Shown: positions 62,123 to 64,000 of the stretch, in pieces
How positions within the stretch are numbered: position 1 is the first letter of the stretch
Layout: every line of letters starts with the position of its first letter
Origin: Pedobacter sp. B4-66
Lineage (GTDB): Bacteria > Bacteroidota > Bacteroidia > Sphingobacteriales > Sphingobacteriaceae
DNA length: 64,000 bases
Reading direction: 5' to 3'
Assembly (NCBI RefSeq): GCF_018492665.1
Contig: NZ_JAFVME010000018.1
Coordinates: 59,568-123,567 of the forward strand
Made by a program: the position numbers and the translations under genes
The notes under the pieces: generated by a model
Seen by the model: the letters and a program-made list of their open reading frames with translations, nothing else
Database searches by the model: none
What the model was told of the DNA's origin: nothing

Positions 62123-62251
62123 GGATATCCAGTATGTAAAGATACCTGTACAACCGATAGCGATTGTACAGGCACAAGTGCAGGTCTCGTTTGTAAGTCT
62201 CATGCAGTTTTTGAATGTTCAAATAAGCCTAAAGGTTGTTATTTGCCTTAG
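62003..62251 (+). CDS. Double-glycine leader peptide with six-Cys core (peptide 1)
   Basis: The precursor is 82 residues from the ATG at 62003. The leader MKKLNLKDLTFQRGEVLTRS continues QLKNVLGG (GG at 27-28), of the Bacteroidota GG-leader class. A Ser/Gly linker (about 29-41) and a core with six cysteines at 45, 49, 55, 64, 72 and 79 follow. A longer frame from 61919 is unlikely because the matching upstream DNA in peptide 2 is out of frame with its ATG. The peptide is probably exported and cleaved after GG by a C39-type transporter outside the window and folded by disulfides. Toxin, signal or other role is unknown. Confidence 0.8.
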   Translation: MKKLNLKDLTFQRGEVLTRSQLKNVLGGGGSSASGSGSGSGYPVCKDTCTTDSDCTGTSAGLVCKSHAVFECSNKPKGCYLP

Positions 62252-62256
62252 ATAAG

Positions 62257-62290
62257 TTTATCAGGATAGTTTTTGTACTATCCTGATAAA
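62257..62290 (+). terminator. Stem-loop after peptide gene 1
   Basis: A perfect 14-bp stem TTTATCAGGATAGT (62257-62270) and its complement (62277-62290) around a 6-nt loop lies just after the stop codon. It lacks a long T run, so it may act as terminator or as a 3' stabiliser. Confidence 0.65.
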
Positions 62291-62352
62291 TCTAATTTTG
62301 TTAAAATTATTAGATACATTATTTATACCTTATTACAAATACCCCTTAATCA

Positions 62353-63450
62353 ATGATAAAGTTGCCTATACTACTGTTTTGCATTTTAGTAATTTTTTGC
62401 ATTCCAGGTTCCTGTAGTGCTCAAAATAGTGTTATGATACACGGATATGCACCAAAAATGAAAAATGGGACAGAAATAGAAATCATTGAAGTCAACCCTT
62501 TTAATACTAGAAAACCAGTAAATATTTATAGGCTTGAGATTCTAAATAAAGAATTCAAGAAACAAATAAAAACTGGTAAAGGGGACTTGTTTTTTTTAAA
62601 AATAGAAGAAAAAATCAAAGAAATTTACCTAGAACCTGGAAATGTCAGAATTGATTTTCCAGATAGTGCAATTGTAGAGATGAGGGTTACCGGAAACAAA
62701 TCGGCCATGGAATATATCGAGTTTTTGAGAAACTGGAAAGAGCAACCAGTTTACAATAGGACTCGTGACATTCAAAATATATGGCTAGAAACAGGGAATG
62801 AAGTGAAAAAAGCAAAGTATGACTCTGCAAAGGCTGTATTTGATGAATATCGACTTAATTTCATCATCAAAAGAATAATAGAAAAACCTGCCTCCTACAT
62901 CAATTCTGCGTTATTTTATTCTATCATGAATCTTTTGCCTCAAAAACAGATTACGGAGTCATATCAAAAATTGAACAAGGGAGCTCAAAGAAATAAATAT
63001 GGTAGATATATTAAGTTTAATATAGATAGTCTTTTTGTAAATGGAATAGCACCAGATTTCGTGCAATCCGATACTTCAGGGAATCCAGTAAAGCTCAAAG
63101 ATTTTTTTGGGAAGTATTTACTTGTCGATTTTTGGGCCTCTTGGTGTGTGCCCTGTCGAGCTGAGAATCCAAACTTGATCAGGGCTATTGAGAAATTCGG
63201 TCAACATAATTTTACAATCCTGAGTGTATCACTTGATTCAAAGCGGGATGTTTGGGTTGACGCTATAAAAGATGATAAATTGGTTTGGACACAAATTTCT
63301 GATCTGAAGGGATGGGATAACTGGATTTTTAGAAAATATGCACTCTTAGAGGTTCCTAGTAATTTTTTGCTCGGGCCAGACGGAAAGATTCTCGCAAAGG
63401 ATTTACGAGGTAAAGAATTATTGGATACACTTGAAAGATTACTGAAATAG
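62353..63450 (+). CDS. TlpA-like thioredoxin-family protein with N-terminal DUF4369-like domain
   Basis: The 365-residue protein has a signal peptide (LLFCILVIFCIPGSCSAQ), then a beta-rich region (about 25-115, MIHGYAPKMKNGTEIEII) like the DUF4369 domain of Bacteroidota TlpA proteins. A helical linker and a thioredoxin domain from about 230 follow, with LLVDFWASWCVPCRAENPN, where Cys265 and Cys268 form the CxxC. It would reduce or shuffle disulfides in the periplasm. Lying between two six-Cys peptide genes, it could act on them (inference). Confidence 0.88.
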   Translation: MIKLPILLFCILVIFCIPGSCSAQNSVMIHGYAPKMKNGTEIEIIEVNPFNTRKPVNIYRLEILNKEFKKQIKTGKGDLFFLKIEEKIKEIYLEPGNVRIDFPDSAIVEMRVTGNKSAMEYIEFLRNWKEQPVYNRTRDIQNIWLETGNEVKKAKYDSAKAVFDEYRLNFIIKRIIEKPASYINSALFYSIMNLLPQKQITESYQKLNKGAQRNKYGRYIKFNIDSLFVNGIAPDFVQSDTSGNPVKLKDFFGKYLLVDFWASWCVPCRAENPNLIRAIEKFGQHNFTILSVSLDSKRDVWVDAIKDDKLVWTQISDLKGWDNWIFRKYALLEVPSNFLLGPDGKILAKDLRGKELLDTLERLLK

Positions 63451-63696
63451 AGCTTTTTAACCAGATTTTTGACCAAGCTTTATAGGACGGGAATTGTGTT
63501 GTTGTGGTTTCCATAATAATCACCTTCATAATTGATGTACAAAAGCGCAGAAACATATTATTGACTTTGAGTCAGTTTATCTTAAATTTTCTCATGTACA
63601 TTTTAATAATGTAAGAATTTTTTCGATGTTTAAGAGTCCTCGTGGTCTTAAATTTGAACTAAAGAGACTCAATGCTCTTTAGTTCAATAAGATGGA
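63451..63696. other. Intergenic region between convergent genes
   Basis: No gene is seen. It contains the stem-loop at 63654-63687 and a shorter TTAAGA/TCTTAA inverted repeat (about 63630-63652). Confidence 0.5.
63654..63687 (-). terminator. Stem-loop after peptide gene 2
   Basis: A 13-bp perfect stem TTGAACTAAAGAG and its complement with an 8-nt loop lies 10 bases after the peptide 2 stop on the minus strand. Confidence 0.65.
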
Positions 63697-63948
63697 TTAT
63701 CCTAGCGTACAACTGCATGTTGCACTAACGCCTGCGCCGCACTGTGCAGTCTGTGTACCTGAATCACAGTTAGGCACTTGAGTAGAAATCTCATCCCCTG
63801 GGCACTTCATCCAACAGCGTACCCTCTGACCACTTCCACTTCCACTTCCACTACCACTACCCCCACCACCCAATACATTTTTCAACTGACTTCTTGTTAA
63901 GACTTCTCCCTTCTGAAAGAACAGATCTTTTAAGTTTAATTTTTTCAT
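63697..63948 (-). CDS. Double-glycine leader peptide with six-Cys core (peptide 2)
   Basis: The 83-residue precursor has a leader identical to peptide 1 at 26 of 28 residues (changes at 10 and 13), ending QLKNVLGG. It has an uninterrupted Ser-Gly linker at about 31-40 and an unrelated core with six cysteines at 45, 49, 61, 70, 78 and 80. The first pair (C45-x3-C49) is at the same place as in peptide 1, the rest differs. It faces peptide 1 and the TlpA-like gene. Its upstream region runs off the window. Confidence 0.8.
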   Translation of the reverse strand: MKKLNLKDLFFQKGEVLTRSQLKNVLGGGGSGSGSGSGSGQRVRCWMKCPGDEISTQVPNCDSGTQTAQCGAGVSATCSCTLG

Positions 63949-63988
63949 TTTTTGATATAAAATTTAGTGATTTAAATTTTGTAACCCC
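63829..63988 (-). repeat. Inverted repeat arm 2 (leader, signal and linker of peptide gene 2)
   Basis: This is the inverted copy of 61965-62122. The block before the ATG keeps the same AAAATTTA/TAAATTTT repeat and GGGTTAC, with one inserted base near the ATG. Confidence 0.8.
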
Positions 63989-64000
63989 ATCAGGCCAGGT

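Noticed and set aside
62090..62135. Short tandem GGTAGT/GGAAGT units as a repeat array or CRISPR-like element
   Set aside because: They are Ser-Gly codons of the peptide linker; there are no spacers.
1..64000. tRNA, rRNA, CRISPR arrays, riboswitches and complete insertion sequences
   Set aside because: Read-through of the intergenic regions showed none that could be supported.

Overview
This is bacterial chromosome from the phylum Bacteroidota, most likely Sphingobacteriaceae and Pedobacter-like (family-level placement is inference). The support is the AT-rich sequence, genes that mostly lack Shine-Dalgarno sites, several promoters of the Bacteroidota type (TTG, about 17-20 nt, TAnnTTTG), and many phylum-typical families: DUF2480, DUF3108, DUF3109, DUF4834, DUF6427, LptC, the YfhO-like membrane protein, TPR histidine kinases and double-glycine leader peptides. 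I found no tRNA, rRNA, CRISPR array or intact insertion sequence.

Layout. 1-7.2 kb: a YceI gene cut by the window edge, a Crp/Fnr regulator and a small Cys-rich membrane protein, then a tight five-gene minus-strand operon (esterase, ATP-grasp ligase, GCS2-type carboxylate-amine ligase, class I glutamine amidotransferase, second ATP-grasp-like protein) with a divergent second esterase. It looks like a pathway that builds and trims an unknown small peptide or amide. 7.2-10.9 kb: NAD(P)-binding protein, small acidic protein, TypA/BipA, an SDR. 11-17 kb: surface-glycan genes (three glycosyltransferases, two methyltransferases, a Wzx-like flippase) and a lipoprotein. 17.5-34.3 kb: housekeeping and envelope genes (YjjG, Upp, UvrB, YwbE, DUF4834, YfhO-like, LpxH-like, glycosyltransferase, DUF6427, CoaX, an outer-membrane protein, LptC, PpiD/SurA-like isomerase, DUF2480, DUF3108, DUF3109). 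34.3-38.3 kb: RfbA, then an ABC transporter operon with its own GntR/YtrA-type regulator and a 26-bp palindromic operator candidate.

38.5-49.8 kb: an L-fucose locus. It has a beta-helix/PDZ protein and a GH29 alpha-L-fucosidase to release fucose, a FucP symporter and mutarotase to take it in, and five enzymes for the non-phosphorylative oxidative route: fucose dehydrogenase, lactonase, UxaA-type dehydratase, second dehydrogenase and FAH-family hydrolase, predicted to end in pyruvate plus lactate. The two transcription units share an inverted word (TTTTGGCA/TGCCAAAA) that may be the fucose operator. 50-57 kb: aminopeptidase P, two tandem paralogous TPR sensor kinases with no response regulator beside them, a lipoprotein and a small zinc-ribbon gene. 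57-61 kb: two small genes, an AAA+/DUF4143 ATPase apparently inserted between imperfect direct repeats, and a GH26 mannanase.

61-64 kb: a gene-poor stretch, then two convergent genes for secreted-type peptides. Their double-Gly leaders are nearly identical, followed by Ser-Gly linkers and different six-cysteine cores. Between them lies a TlpA-like thioredoxin protein. The 5' leaders of the two peptide genes are conserved as DNA. This locus and the amidoligase cluster are the best candidates for undescribed systems; the peptide locus continues past the right edge.
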